From the NCBI GenBank assembly GCA_030448225.1, contig JAUJNJ010000048.1:1-49571 (forward strand): 49,571 bases of DNA, read 5' to 3'. Below, piece by piece: positions 7,404 to 16,476 of this stretch. The translations under genes and the position numbers were made by a program. Below the pieces are notes generated by a model that did no database searches, was not told the DNA's origin, and worked only from the letters and a program-made list of their open reading frames with translations. This stretch comes from Phycisphaerae bacterium. GTDB taxonomy: Bacteria; Planctomycetota; Phycisphaerae; Tepidisphaerales; Tepidisphaeraceae. The number at the start of each line of letters is the position of its first letter. Position 1 is the first letter of the stretch.

Positions 7404-10400
7404 CTACGACAGGAGCAACTCGAGGGCGGTCGAGGGTTTTGATCAGGCTGTTGTCGGCGTTGATGATCGCGTCGGCCAGGTCCCGCTTGTTCTGCTGGAG
7501 CTGGATCACCTTCTCCTCGACCGTGTCCTTGGCGATCAGCCGGTAGGCGAACACCCGCCGGGTCTGGCCGATCCGGTGGGCCCGGTCGATCGCCTGGGCC
7601 TCGACGGCCGGGTTCCACCACGGGTCGAGCAGGAACACGTACTCCGCCGCCGTCAGGTTCAACCCCAGGCCGCCGGCCTTGAGGCTGATGAGGAACAGCT
7701 TGCAGTCCGGGTCGTTCTGGAACCGGTCGACGCGCGCCTGGCGGTCGCGCGTCTTGCCGTCGAGGTACTCGTACACGGTGCTGCTGGCGTCGAGGCGGTC
7801 GCGGACGATCGAGAGCAGGCTCGTGAACTGCGAGAAGACCAGGACCTTGTGGTTCTCCTCCAGCACCTCGGCGATGTGGTCGAGCAGCACCTCGAGCTTG
7901 GCGCTGGTCTCGCCGCGGCGCTCCTTGTCGATCAGGCCCGGGTGGCACGCGGCCTGGCGGAGGCGGAGCAGCGCCTCGAGCACCTCGATCTTCGCCTTGT
8001 TCATCCCCTCGCGGGCGATGCGGTCGAGCAGCGACGTGCGGTAGTGCGCCTTGAGCTCGTCGTACAGCTTGCGCTGCACCGGCTCGAGCTCGCAGAACAG
8101 CGTCTGCTCGAGCTTGGCCGGCAGGTCCTTCGCGACCTGCTCCTTCGTCCGCCGCAGGATGAACGGGCGGATCGCGCGGGCCAGCAGTTGCCGCGCCTCG
8201 GGCGCGACGGTGGCCGACCCCGCGCCCGCGGACTTGAAGACCGACGCCGCGCCCATCATGCCGGGGTTGAGGAACTCGAACAAACTCCACAGCTCGCCGA
8301 GGTGGTTCTGCACCGGCGTGCCCGACAGCGCCAGGCGGTGGTCGGCGTTGAGCAGGCGCACGGCCTTGGCCGACTCGCTCGCGGCATTCTTCACGGCCTG
8401 CGCCTCGTCGAGGATCACGTAGTCGAACCGCACGTCCTTGAAGTTCGCCGCGTCGCGGCGGAGCGTGCCGTAGGTCGTGAGCACGAGGTCGTAGTGCTCG
8501 AACCCCTCGGTCCCCTTCTGCCGCTGCGCGTGCGTGTGGTCGAGCACGCGCAACCCCGGCGCGAACTTCTTCGCCTCCTCGTTCCAGTTGAACACGAGCG
8601 ACCGCGGGACGACCGCGAGGGAAGGACCCTGGACGGCGGGCGTGGTGGGGTGGTGGGGTGGTTGAGTGGTGGAGTCGGAAGGATCGCCATCGGCGGCGGC
8701 CGCTTCGCCGTTGACGCCGTTCGCGCCGGCCGTGTCGCCGTTGCCGGCGTGGCCGTTCGCGCCGCCCGCGGCAACGCCGCGGAGGTGCCGGCGCGATTCG
8801 AGCAGGGCGAGCACCTGCACGGTGTTGTGCGTCACGATGAAGTCGTCGGTGACGTACAGGTGGTCCGGCGCGTCGACGCGGATGCACTGGGCCGGCTTGC
8901 GACCCACCGGCTCGACCGCCACGATCGCGCGGCTCGGCGGGTACTTCTCGCGCGGGTGGTAGGCGTCGGCCTTGCGCGCCAGGCGGAACGGGTTGATACC
9001 CCGCGGCAGGGCGATGCTCATCCGGTACGCGAGTTGCCCGGTCGTGTGCTTCGTGCGGATCGGCGCGGTGCCGCCGAACGACTGCACGAGGAACTGCACG
9101 TCCTGAGCAAGCCGGCGGGAGACGCTGCAGAATTCCACGTTGTTGTCGGTCGGGCGCACGTGCCCGTCCGTGTCGAGCAGCCCGCGCAGCAGTTCCAGCC
9201 GCGACACGGCCGACGCGACCTTGTAAACGTCGGGGACGAACTTCGCCTCCGCGCGGCTGCCCATGAGGCCCAGCCCGCGCAGCTCGTCGGCGATGGCGTT
9301 GCGCATGCCCGCGCGCGGGCTGTGGATGCGGTAGTCGACGCCGTGCCCGGCGTGGCCGATCGCGACGCCGGCCGGCAGCAGGCGCTCGGCCTCGGCGATC
9401 AGCTCCTCGTCGGCCGACGAGAGGATCACGCGGTGCGCGATGCCGCCGTCGCCCAGCAGGACGCCGAGCAGGTAGGGGGCCAGCGGCAGTTCGCCCTCTT
9501 CGAACTCGACGGGACCGACCATCGGCACGAAGTGCCGGTTGTTCCCTTGGCCGTCGGTGAGGCTCTGGCGGATCTCCGACAGGGGCAGCACGCGCGGCTC
9601 GGCGCCGCGGTACTTCCGCACCGGCGACGTGACCTGCCAGAGGTGCTCGTCGCAGCACTCGGTGGCGCTGCCGTCGCTGAAGACGACGCGGAAGATTTCG
9701 CGCTCGCCCTGGGGGTAGACGCCGGTCACGCGCGACGTGTTGCCTCCCGCGTCGATCACGTCGTCGCCGACCGCGAGGTCGCCCATGCGTTTCCAGCCGC
9801 CGGGCGTGAGGACCTTCGCGTCGAGCGGCTGAGCCTTGCCCAGGCCCATGTCGTCGGCGAGGCAGCCGCCGAAGCCGAAGTTGCGGAGGAACTGCATCCA
9901 CCCCAGGCCGTCGCGCTGGTAGCCGCGGAGTTCGCCGACGAACGACGCGGGCGGGTCGAGGGGGCCGACGCCCTCGAAGTTCATGAGTTCCTCGCGGGCC
10001 CTGGTGAAGCTCGTGTCGAACGTGGCCTCGGGCATCGACGCGAGCAGCGCGTCGAGGAACCCGATCTGCCGCTTCGAGAAGCGCAGGTGTTCCTCCTCGG
10101 AGTCGGCCAGGCTCGCCAGCGGCGCGTAGCGCTTGAGCCATTCCTCGGGCAGCAGGCCGATCGTGCCGTCGTCGAGCGTGACGGTGCGGTCGCCGCGGCG
10201 CAGCGCCTGCAGCAGCGCGGGCAGCGGCGCGAAGACGTTGTCGCCGAAGCTGATCGATCCGTGCATCTCGAACCAGTCGATCCCGCTCTTGACTTGCACC
10301 TTGAACTGCCCGGCCTGGCGGTAGACCTTGCCCTCGGCCTCGACGTGCCACCCCTCGCTCGCCAGCTCGCCCACGACCTTGGGCAGCTTCGCCGCCTGGA

Positions 10401-12054
10401 GGCGCAGCGCGCGGCCGCTCGTGGTGCCGTAGTCGTACGCCTCGCGGAAGCCGGCCTCGATGAGGCGGGCGACGTGGCGGGCCTCGGCCTCGGGGTCGCG
10501 GTAGAGCACGCGGCGGGCGTCGTCGGACAGGATCGCCAGGGAGGGCTGCGCGCCGTCGACGATTTGCCCCTCGTAGTCGAACGACGGCACGCCGAGCAGG
10601 CGGTCGTCGTTGCCGGCGGCCTTGGCGGGCTTCTTGATCGTCAGGCGCGGGCGCGGCGCGGGGCGGACCTCGGTCAGCTCCAGGTCGGCCGGCAGGTCCA
10701 TCCGCGGCAGCCGCGGCAGCGACAGGAGCTTGCGCAGCAGGTCGTCGCGCTCGGCGAGTTGGACCGACAGCTTCAGCCCGTCGCGCAACTCGGCGACGAG
10801 GTCGAACGCGCCGCGGTGGTCGAACGCGGCCACCCTGCCGTCGAGGAACAGCAGCCCGCCGCGGAGCAGCAGCGCGGTGTCGGTCAGCGCCAGGCGCTCG
10901 CCGCCGTCGCGCCGCAAGCTGCCGTCGAGGATCTGGTAGCGGCCGCCGGGGCTGGCCTTGAACTCGAGCCAGAACTCCCACGGGGGGCCCGCGTCCCACG
11001 TCAGCTCGGGCGGGTTCTCCTCCTTGCCCTTGCGCAGGCGGGCGCGCCCGGTGTCGACCATGAGCTTGAACGTCGTCGCGTACGACGCCTCGGGCAGCAC
11101 GAAGCGGCGGGCGACGTCGGCGTCGTAGTACGAGTAGTAGCCCCAGTCGCCGCGGTGGGCGCCGAGCAGCATCTGAAGGATCTGGCGGTCGTCGGCGTCG
11201 GGCAGGGCGGCGAGTTGCTCGCGGCCGATCTTCAGCTGCTTGGGCCGCTCGCCGGTGCCGTCGCGCTTCACGACCTGCGACGACAGCTCGACCACCAGGC
11301 CGCGCCCCTCGAGCGTGGCGGGCACGTCGACGACGTAAAGGATCCGGCGGTTGGCCGGCCACGCGCCGACGAACGCCTGCGGGCCGCGCGGGGTGAGCAT
11401 CGTCTGGCCGAGGCGGTCGAGCTGGGCGCGCCAGTCGGCGGGGTCGCCCTTGGCGAGGTGCGGGTCGTCCCCCTTCATCGGCACGTGACGCCGGGCGACC
11501 GGCGGCGGCAGCGGGATGAACGAGTCCTCATCGTCGTCGGCATCGGCGTCGGCATCGTCCGCGTCGTCGCCCGGGCGCTGGCCCTCGGCGGTGTGCCGGC
11601 GGAGCGGCGGGGCGTCCGTATCGTCGTCGCCGTCATCATCTTCGGGCGTGTCGCCGTCCTCGTCGTCGTCGGCGTCGCCGTTAGCGGCCGACGGGGGTCG
11701 GCCCGCCGGTCCGGCGGCGGCGGCGGCGGGGAGCACGCCCTGTTGCTCGGCCTGGAGCAGCGCGGCCCACAGGTGCTTGCAGGGGTAGCCGCCGTTGTCG
11801 CGGAAGAACGGGCAGGAGCACTGGTAGTGGGGCTCGCCGCGGTCGTTGTACTCCACGCGGGCGTGGTACCACTGGTTGTCGCTCCCCTCGACCGCCGCCG
11901 TGATCGAGTTGGCGGCCGTCTCGAGGCGCTTGACCCGGCGGCGACGGAAATAGTCGCGGCCGCGGGATTTAACGGCGAGGTCGAAGTCGTTTGAGAAAAA
12001 GTCCAATGCCGCCACGCGTTTCGCTCCCACACGCCTGCGCCGCGGCGGCGACAC
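7404..12054 (-). CDS. SWIM-domain SNF2-family helicase carrying an intein
   Basis: This is an ATP-dependent DNA translocase of the SNF2 family, about 1213 residues after intein removal. An N-terminal SWIM zinc finger has C79, C81, C92 and H94 (CSCPFFRDNGGYPCKH). The motor begins at LRGYQRDGLGWMQFL with Walker A ADDMGLGK (ending at residue 740), split by an intein (741-1077) and resuming at T1078. Further motifs are DEAQ (1216-1219), LALSGTPVQNHLGELWSLF, VLVFSQFTSLL, LKAGGLGLNLT and DPWWNPAVEAQAIDRAHRIG. The frame runs on to 6787, but in the next frame the sequence after LDR reads LELLLS-stop at 7404, the family's usual C-terminus, so one indel near 7428 hides the true end. An acidic linker follows the SWIM domain (about residues 115-195). 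Confidence 0.92.
8642..8675. repeat. Intergenic-type GGTGGGGT minisatellite inside the helicase gene
   Basis: This 34-base G-rich tract of GTGGTGGGGT units matches the family seen between genes at 16389-16466. Here it is in frame and translates as STTQPPHHPTT (residues 1127-1138). It lies within a Gly/Ala/Asn-rich insert between helicase motifs I and Ia. Confidence 0.65.
8824..9834 (-). other. Intein with LAGLIDADG endonuclease, class 3 signature
   Basis: There are 337 residues between GLGK and T in Walker A. Block A is AQPLDAKVLTPGGWKRMGDL, with Ala and not Cys/Ser at position 1. Block B is GSATECCDEHLW (H64, W66). Endonuclease motifs are YLLGVLLGDGG (121-131) and LELLRGLLDTDG (213-224). 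Block F is AQCIRVDAPDHLYV (C317) and block G is FIVTHN (N337), followed by Thr. Ala1, Trp in block B, Cys in block F and Thr at +1 form the WCT triplet of class 3 inteins, which splice without an N-terminal nucleophile. All residues needed for splicing and both acidic endonuclease residues are present, so it looks active. Confidence 0.88.
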
Positions 12055-12266
12055 GGATCCTTCCGGCCGCCGAGGCGCGAAACGCGGAATGATACAGCCG
12101 GGCGGCGGCGCTTCCTACCGGTCGACGCGCCGAATCCCGAAAAGACCGCCGGCGTGCAACGCGAGTCACACGACCCGCGCCGCATGACGCGACGGTTGCG
12201 GTGAAACGGGGACAAGGTTGGGGCGCGGCGTCCCGGTCGCGGATACGTTGCAGGGACGTTCCCAAA

Positions 12267-12422
12267 CCCTTTTAGCCGCACGCCCGAAGGGCTCGCTGTC
12301 TTGAGCGTAGGCGTCTTGCGCGTTGAAGAGCGCTGCGCCTTCACCTCGCGACAGGTGCCGAAGGAAGCGCGGCCGTGCCAACCCGAAATGCAGCGAGCCC
12401 TTCGGGCGTGCGGCTAAAAGGG
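12267..12422. repeat. 156-base inverted-repeat element with 32-base perfect arms
   Basis: Arms 12267-12298 and 12391-12422 are exact inverted copies beginning CCCTTTTAGCCGCACGCCCG. Each arm contains a small GCCCGAAGGGC hairpin. Single-arm relatives lie at 22676-22705 and 30838-30873. The element fills most of the gap upstream of the helicase (12055-12491). No protein-coding sequence is seen there. Confidence 0.75.
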
Positions 12423-12491
12423 CTAGGAGGACGCGCGTCCCAACCCTACACCGGAGGCGCGACGCGGTTTCCTCGGGCGAACCGATCGTGA

Positions 12492-13427
12492 TCACCGGAC
12501 GCGCGAGTGCGGCGTCGACGAACCGCGCGATTCAGCGCCGGTACTCCTCCGGGTCCGCGTAGAGCGCGCGAGGTGCCCGGCGCCCTCCACACGCCAGTAG
12601 ACGTCCGCGGCGTTGCCGCGCGCCCGCACCGCCTCGTCCATCGCCCGCTCGTGTGCCGGCGGGAGGAACACGTCGTCCGTCGGCACGATCGCCAGGACCG
12701 GGCAGGCGATCCGCCCGAGCAGGTCGACCGGGCGGACGGCGGCGAAGTCGGCGCCGCTCCACCGCTGCGCGAGCCAGACGGCCGCCCGTTGCAGGGCGCC
12801 CCCGGGCAGGCCGAGCAGGTCCATGTGGGTGCGGACGGCCGCCCGGTAGTCGGCGAACGGGCTTTCGAGCACGATCGCGTCGACCACGCCCTCGCGCCGC
12901 GGCGCGCCGGCGGCGACGGCGGCCCCCATGCTGGCCGCCGAACAGCACGACCTGCCGCGTCGTCCGGCCGGGCGCGCGGAGTTGGCCGATCACGCCGGCG
13001 ACGTCGTGTCGTTCGAGGAACCCGCCGGTGCAGAGCGTGCCGCCGCTCTCGCCGTGGGCGCGGAGGTCGAGGACGAGCAGGTTGAATTTCCCGCGTGCCA
13101 CGTCGGCGCCCAGGCGATCGAGCCGACCTTCGCGTCGGCGTAGCCGTGGACGAGCACCGCGCAGCGTCCCGCCGCGCGCGGGTGGGGGATCCACCAGGCG
13201 GCGATCGTCAGTTTCTCGCCGGACCGCTCGTCGCGCACGTCGAATTTCACGTCGTCGAACAGCAGCCCGAGGTCGCCGGGCGAGAGCGCTTCAGCACCCA
13301 GGCCGCCTTGCCGTCGGTCATCCGCGGCGGCCGGAGCAGCGCGGGCCATCACGGCAACGGCGACGACGACCGCGACCGCGCCGGCGACGAGCAGGACGAG
13401 CACGAGCGAGATCAGCGGGTGAACCAC
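12492..13427 (-). CDS. Alpha/beta hydrolase with N-terminal membrane anchor (frame-disrupted)
   Basis: This is a serine hydrolase of the S33/BAAT-like type, about 310 residues, probably anchored in the inner membrane. From a GTG at 13427 the protein starts VVHPLISLVLVLLVAGAVAV, one membrane span. It continues WWIPHPRAAGRCAVLVHGYA (oxyanion region) and, in the next frame, FNLLVLDLRAHGESGG. It ends with ALVLESPFADYRAAV-like sequence (AIVLESPFADYRAA), CPVLAIVPTDDVFLPPAHE (acid) and VEGAGHL (histidine). The nucleophile region around VLFG then MGAAVAAG (12925-12935) is broken by an indel, so the GxSxG motif is not readable as it stands. Shifts are needed near 13115, 12930 and 12560. Confidence 0.65.
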
Positions 13428-13551
13428 GGCGGGATCATAGAGGGGGATCGTGGAGTCGAGTAGGGATCGGCCCAGCACGCGTGACCCGAGCGAACCGAAA
13501 GTGCGAGAGGGCCGCTTCGTCACCACCGTTGTTCGTGAAGCCCTTGACTCG

Positions 13552-13628
13552 GCACTTGATAGCCTCGGGCGGAAGCCCGACGTTTCTCCGCCAAGACCCG
13601 CGAGCTTCCGCCCCGGGCTATCAGGTGC
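13552..13628. repeat. Inverted repeat of the TAGCC-CGGGCGGAAGC type
   Basis: The left arm GATAGCCTCGGGCGGAAGC and right arm GCTTCCGCCCCGGGCTATC are inverted around a 27-base centre, with one extra base on each side. It lies in the 400-base gap between the divergent hydrolase (13427) and LysM gene (13830). Related single units occur at 28180-28200 and 34889-34912. Confidence 0.65.
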
Positions 13629-13829
13629 GCTCCGCGGGTGGCGACGCTGGTCGGACCATAATGACGAATCCGCATTCGCGCTGACAAATCCGCGGGAAAC
13701 ACGGGAAATTCTTCACGTCCCGCGCGGGTGCGTCCGATAACACCTTTCATGGACTCGCGGGCCACGGAGGGCCGGGGTCGCGGATCGCTCGGCCAACTAA
13801 CGGATACAAGAGCCATGAAGGAGATCGCC

Positions 13830-14241
13830 GTGAAGACGCTCATGTCGCTGTCGCTCGTTGCCACGCTCGGGGCCGCGATGGTCGTGTCGACGACCGGGTG
13901 CGCGAGCAAGAAGAAGACCGCCAAGGGGTCCGGCGGCGTGCCGCTGAGCGGGACCGTGACCGACATCAGCCCCGCCGCCCTCGCCGGTCGCCTACGCCGC
14001 CGGCGCAGCCGTCGTTCGAGCCGGCGGCCCCCGCGGTGACGACCTACACGCCCGCCCCGGTCGCCGCCGCCCGTGCAGGTGGCCGGCGGCGGCGGCTACA
14101 CGGTCCGCAAGGGCGACACGCTGTTCAGCATCGCCAAGGGCCAGTACGGCAACGGCAACCAGTGGCAGCCGCATCGCCTCGGCCAACCCGGGCCTCTCGC
14201 CCGCGACGCTCAAGGCCGGGCAGACGATCGTCGTGCCGTGA
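13830..14241 (+). CDS. LysM-domain lipoprotein (frame-disrupted)
   Basis: This is a small envelope protein likely to bind peptidoglycan. I prefer the GTG at 13830 because AAGGAGA (13818-13824) is placed six bases before it; the ATG at 13815 overlaps that site. The signal KTLMSLSLVATLGAAMVV ends in STTGC, a lipobox. A Pro/Ala linker (EPAAPAVTTYTPAPVAA) leads to one LysM domain: YTVRKGDTLFSIAKGQYGNG, then QWQ, then IASANPGLSPATLKAGQTIV and the stop at 14239-14241. Shifts near 13985, 14070 and 14165 are needed to join these pieces. About 135 residues. Confidence 0.75.
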
Positions 14242-14348
14242 GGCGACGGGCGAACCGCGCGCTGGTCGGGCGGCGCGCGTTCTGCGAACGGCGGCGAAAC
14301 GGTGAGAGCCCCCGGCGCCGGAGGCGTTACGCACCCAAGATCCATCCG

Positions 14349-14384
14349 AGCGCCCGCCCGTTGTGGCCGGGCGCCTCGTTCTTT
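14349..14384 (+). terminator. Probable terminator after the LysM gene
   Basis: GAGCGCCCG and CGGGCGCCTC pair around an 11-base loop and are followed by GTTCTTTG. It lies 110 bases past the LysM stop. The T run is interrupted. The rest of the gap 14242-14548 shows nothing else. Confidence 0.4.
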
Positions 14385-14548
14385 GTGCGCGTAGGGTTCT
14401 CACCGGGGTCACACCCTGTCAGGGAAAGTCGCATGTTCTTCCGCGTCTTTCCCCGTGCTCCTTCGTTCAAATTCGTTCACGTCCGTCCCGTCTGCGAAGA
14501 TCGTTTCCGACGTCCGCTCCCCGCGGCTTCGCCCCCTATGATCCGCCG

Positions 14549-15052
14549 ATGTCCCGCCCTTTCCCCGTCGTGCCGCGCGGCCCGCGCCGGCTGCTGAAGC
14601 GCCCGCAGCGGGCGGTGCGCCTGTTCGCCTGCCCGCGCGTCTCGCCGGAGTGGGAACTGGCGGCCCTGGGCGTGCTGATGAAGCCCCAGGCGCACACGAA
14701 GGGCAGCATCCGCCACCGCCCGGCCGAGCAGCCCTGGCCCGCCGACGCCGCCGGCCACGTCGCCGCCGCGTGCGGCGTGATCCGCGAACGGCTCGGCGTG
14801 GACTTCGCTCCCGCGCTCCCGCCGGCCGGGGACTACTGGATGCTGGCCGAGGTCCCCGAGCACCTCATGGAGGAGGCGAAGGCGCTGGCGGTCGTACTGT
14901 CGTCGCGCCTGCCGGACCACTGGTTCGTCCTCGACCGCCTGTTCGTCCACGCCGGCCGGTTCTACCGCCGCGAGCGCGGGTACAAGCTCAACCTCGTCGA
15001 GGCGAGCAACGTCCACCTCACCCGGGCGATCCGCGCGGCGATCCGAGGGTGA
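14549..15052 (+). CDS. Conserved-looking hypothetical protein
   Basis: This is an unbroken frame of 167 residues starting MSRPFPVVPRGPRRLL at 14549. It has no signal peptide or span. The sequence is basic at the N-terminus and mixed alpha/beta after it (GDYWMLAEVPEHLMEEAKAL, SSRLPDHWFVLDRLFVHAG, YKLNLVEASNVHLTRAIR). Composition and length argue for a real, soluble protein. No family recognised. A long inverted G/C-rich repeat begins just after its stop. Confidence 0.6.
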   Translation: MSRPFPVVPRGPRRLLKRPQRAVRLFACPRVSPEWELAALGVLMKPQAHTKGSIRHRPAEQPWPADAAGHVAAACGVIRERLGVDFAPALPPAGDYWMLAEVPEHLMEEAKALAVVLSSRLPDHWFVLDRLFVHAGRFYRRERGYKLNLVEASNVHLTRAIRAAIRG

Positions 15053-15070
15053 TGCCATCAGGGGGAGGAA

Positions 15071-15170
15071 GAGTGGGGAGTGGAGGCGTGGGGGGTGGGG
15101 AGTAGGAAAGCAAAGGCCAACCGCCACTCCCCACCCCCCGCTCTTCAATTCCCCACTCCAATCCTCACTT
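15071..15170. repeat. Inverted GGGGAGTGG minisatellite pair
   Basis: A G-rich arm (15071-15105, units of GGGGAGTGGAGG type) faces a C-rich arm (15125-15170, CCACTCCCCACCCCCC and CCCCACTCC). Together they can fold into a long imperfect hairpin directly after the preceding gene. This is the same architecture as at 16389-16466 and 47510-47659. Confidence 0.65.
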
Positions 15171-15204
15171 GGCGACCCGGCCGCCGTGCGGTCCAATGGG
15201 CGGC

Positions 15205-15636
15205 ATGCGATCACTCCGACCCCACGCCGAGCGCGTGCAGACGCAAACGCGCAGCGAGATGGTGGACGTCACGCGGCGGCTCCAGGATTTCGTCCGCGAG
15301 CGCGACTTCAAGGAGGGGATGTTGATCGTCTACGTCCCGCACACGACGGCGGCCGTCACGATCAACGAGAACGCCGACCCGGACGTGCGGCACGACATGC
15401 TGCGGAAGCTGACGGAACTGATCCCGCAGCGCGAGGACTATTACCGGCACGCCGAGGGCAACAGCGACAGCCACGTGAAGACGTCGCTCGTCGGCAACAG
15501 CGTCACCGTGCTGGTCGAGGCGGGCAAGCTCCTGCTCGGCCGCTGGCAGGGCGTCTACTTCTGCGAGTTCGACGGCCCACGCGACCGTGAGATGATCGTC
15601 AAGGCGGTCAGCTTCGACCGCGCGCGGGCGGATTAA
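15205..15636 (+). CDS. YjbQ/UPF0047 family protein
   Basis: This is 143 residues, the normal length of the UPF0047 fold. Members are annotated as secondary thiamine-phosphate synthase, and the fold forms trimers with a metal-site cluster. Family hallmarks are visible: MLIVYVPHTTAAVTINENAD, then RHAEGNSDSHVKTSLVGNSV with the conserved histidines, and LLLGRWQGVYFCEFDGPRDR near the end. The ATG at 15205 gives the usual short N-terminal strand. The frame is intact. No thiamine gene neighbours it, so its pathway here is not shown. Confidence 0.85.
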   Translation: MRSLRPHAERVQTQTRSEMVDVTRRLQDFVRERDFKEGMLIVYVPHTTAAVTINENADPDVRHDMLRKLTELIPQREDYYRHAEGNSDSHVKTSLVGNSVTVLVEAGKLLLGRWQGVYFCEFDGPRDREMIVKAVSFDRARAD

Positions 15637-15669
15637 CGGCGGCGGGCGGGAGCGGGCCGCGACGACGCG

Positions 15670-15811
15670 GTGCGGACCTTCCGCGACCAATGGATCAGCA
15701 TTCTCCTTTTCGACGAAGGCACGATCCTGCTCAGCCCGAACGGTCCCGCAAGCCATCGTCTTCGATCCTACCGATCTCCTCACGGTCGGCGTGCGGGGCG
15801 GCGGCACGTAG
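15670..15811 (+). CDS. Possible small protein, frame-disrupted
   Basis: Starting at a GTG, the frame reads TFRDQWISILLFDEGTILLS and after a one-base shift near 15748 continues QAIVFDPTDLLTVGVRGGGT to a stop at 15809-15811. The two halves look like one strand-rich protein of about 46 residues. No ribosome-binding site is obvious. It could equally be a remnant. Confidence 0.3.
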
Positions 15812-15923
15812 TCGGACATGGCGGGGTGCCGTCGCCTGCAATGGCGAACGACGGGGGCGGCCGGCGCGTCGCGGCCGGCGGGTGTGCTAGACTTTGGCGG
15901 GACTAAATACCGGAGGATCAAGG

Positions 15924-16388
15924 ATGTTGTCGACTCGGATGATCGTGACGGGACTCGTGGCCGCCGTGCTGACGATGTTCGCCGCACCGCCCGCGGCCCG
16001 TGCGGCCGAGGGGGCGAAGAAGGCGGAGGGACAGAAGCCGGAGGATCAGAAGCCGGCGAAGCGAAAGTCGGAGGCGCCGAAGATCTCGCTCGAGGAGTTC
16101 GAGCGCCGCAAGGCGGAGAAGGACGCGGTCGTGCTCGACGTGCGCTCGCCGGAGGAGTTCGCGGCCGGGCACGTGCCGGGGGCGGTGAACCTGCCGGTGA
16201 AGGCGAAGGACTTCGACGAGCGGGTCGCGGCGCTGGACAAGAAGAAGACCTACCTCGTTCACTGCGCCGTCGGCGTCCGCAGCGAGCAGGCGTGCAAGAA
16301 GATGTCGGCCACCGTCGACAACCTCTTCAACTTCGCCGGCGGCATGAAGGCCTGGCAGGGGGCGGGGAAGCCGGTGGAGAGGAAGTAA
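15924..16388 (+). CDS. Exported rhodanese-domain protein
   Basis: This is 154 residues. A signal peptide (MLSTRMIVTGLVAAVLTMFA, cleavage after ARA) puts the protein outside the cytoplasmic membrane. A Lys/Glu-rich linker (residues 30-52) leads to a rhodanese domain with VVLDVRSPEEFAAGHVPGAV and the active-site loop CAVGVRS, so Cys114 would carry the persulfide. The ending FNFAGGMKAWQGAGKPV is typical of the fold. GGAGG lies seven bases before the ATG. The linker is unusually charged. Substrate is not known; periplasmic sulfur transfer is inference. Confidence 0.9.
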   Translation: MLSTRMIVTGLVAAVLTMFAAPPAARAAEGAKKAEGQKPEDQKPAKRKSEAPKISLEEFERRKAEKDAVVLDVRSPEEFAAGHVPGAVNLPVKAKDFDERVAALDKKKTYLVHCAVGVRSEQACKKMSATVDNLFNFAGGMKAWQGAGKPVERK

Positions 16389-16466
16389 GATATGAGTGGT
16401 GGGGTGGGTGGGGTGGTGGGGTAAGAATTCACCCCGCCATTCCACCACCCAACCACTCCACCACAC
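16389..16466. repeat. Inverted GGTGGGGT repeat between convergent genes; possible G-quadruplex
   Basis: The left arm (16393-16422) has runs GGGG-T-GGG-T-GGGG-TGGT-GGGG and can form a G-quadruplex on the + strand. The right arm (16434-16466) is the C-rich counterpart CCACCACCCAACCACTCCACC. It lies exactly between the rhodanese gene and the converging permease gene, so it could end transcription from both sides. Confidence 0.65.
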
Positions 16467-16476
16467 CGTCCCCTCG

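Noticed and set aside
7283..11362. A second long minus-strand frame inside the helicase region
   Set aside because: The sequence is Arg/Pro/Ala-rich noise; all helicase, SWIM and intein motifs are in the other frame.
6913..11994. A 1693-residue open frame on + opposite the helicase
   Set aside because: It mirrors the helicase codons in very GC-rich DNA and has only Arg/Val/Glu/Ala/Leu-rich low-complexity sequence with no domain. It is a shadow of the real gene.
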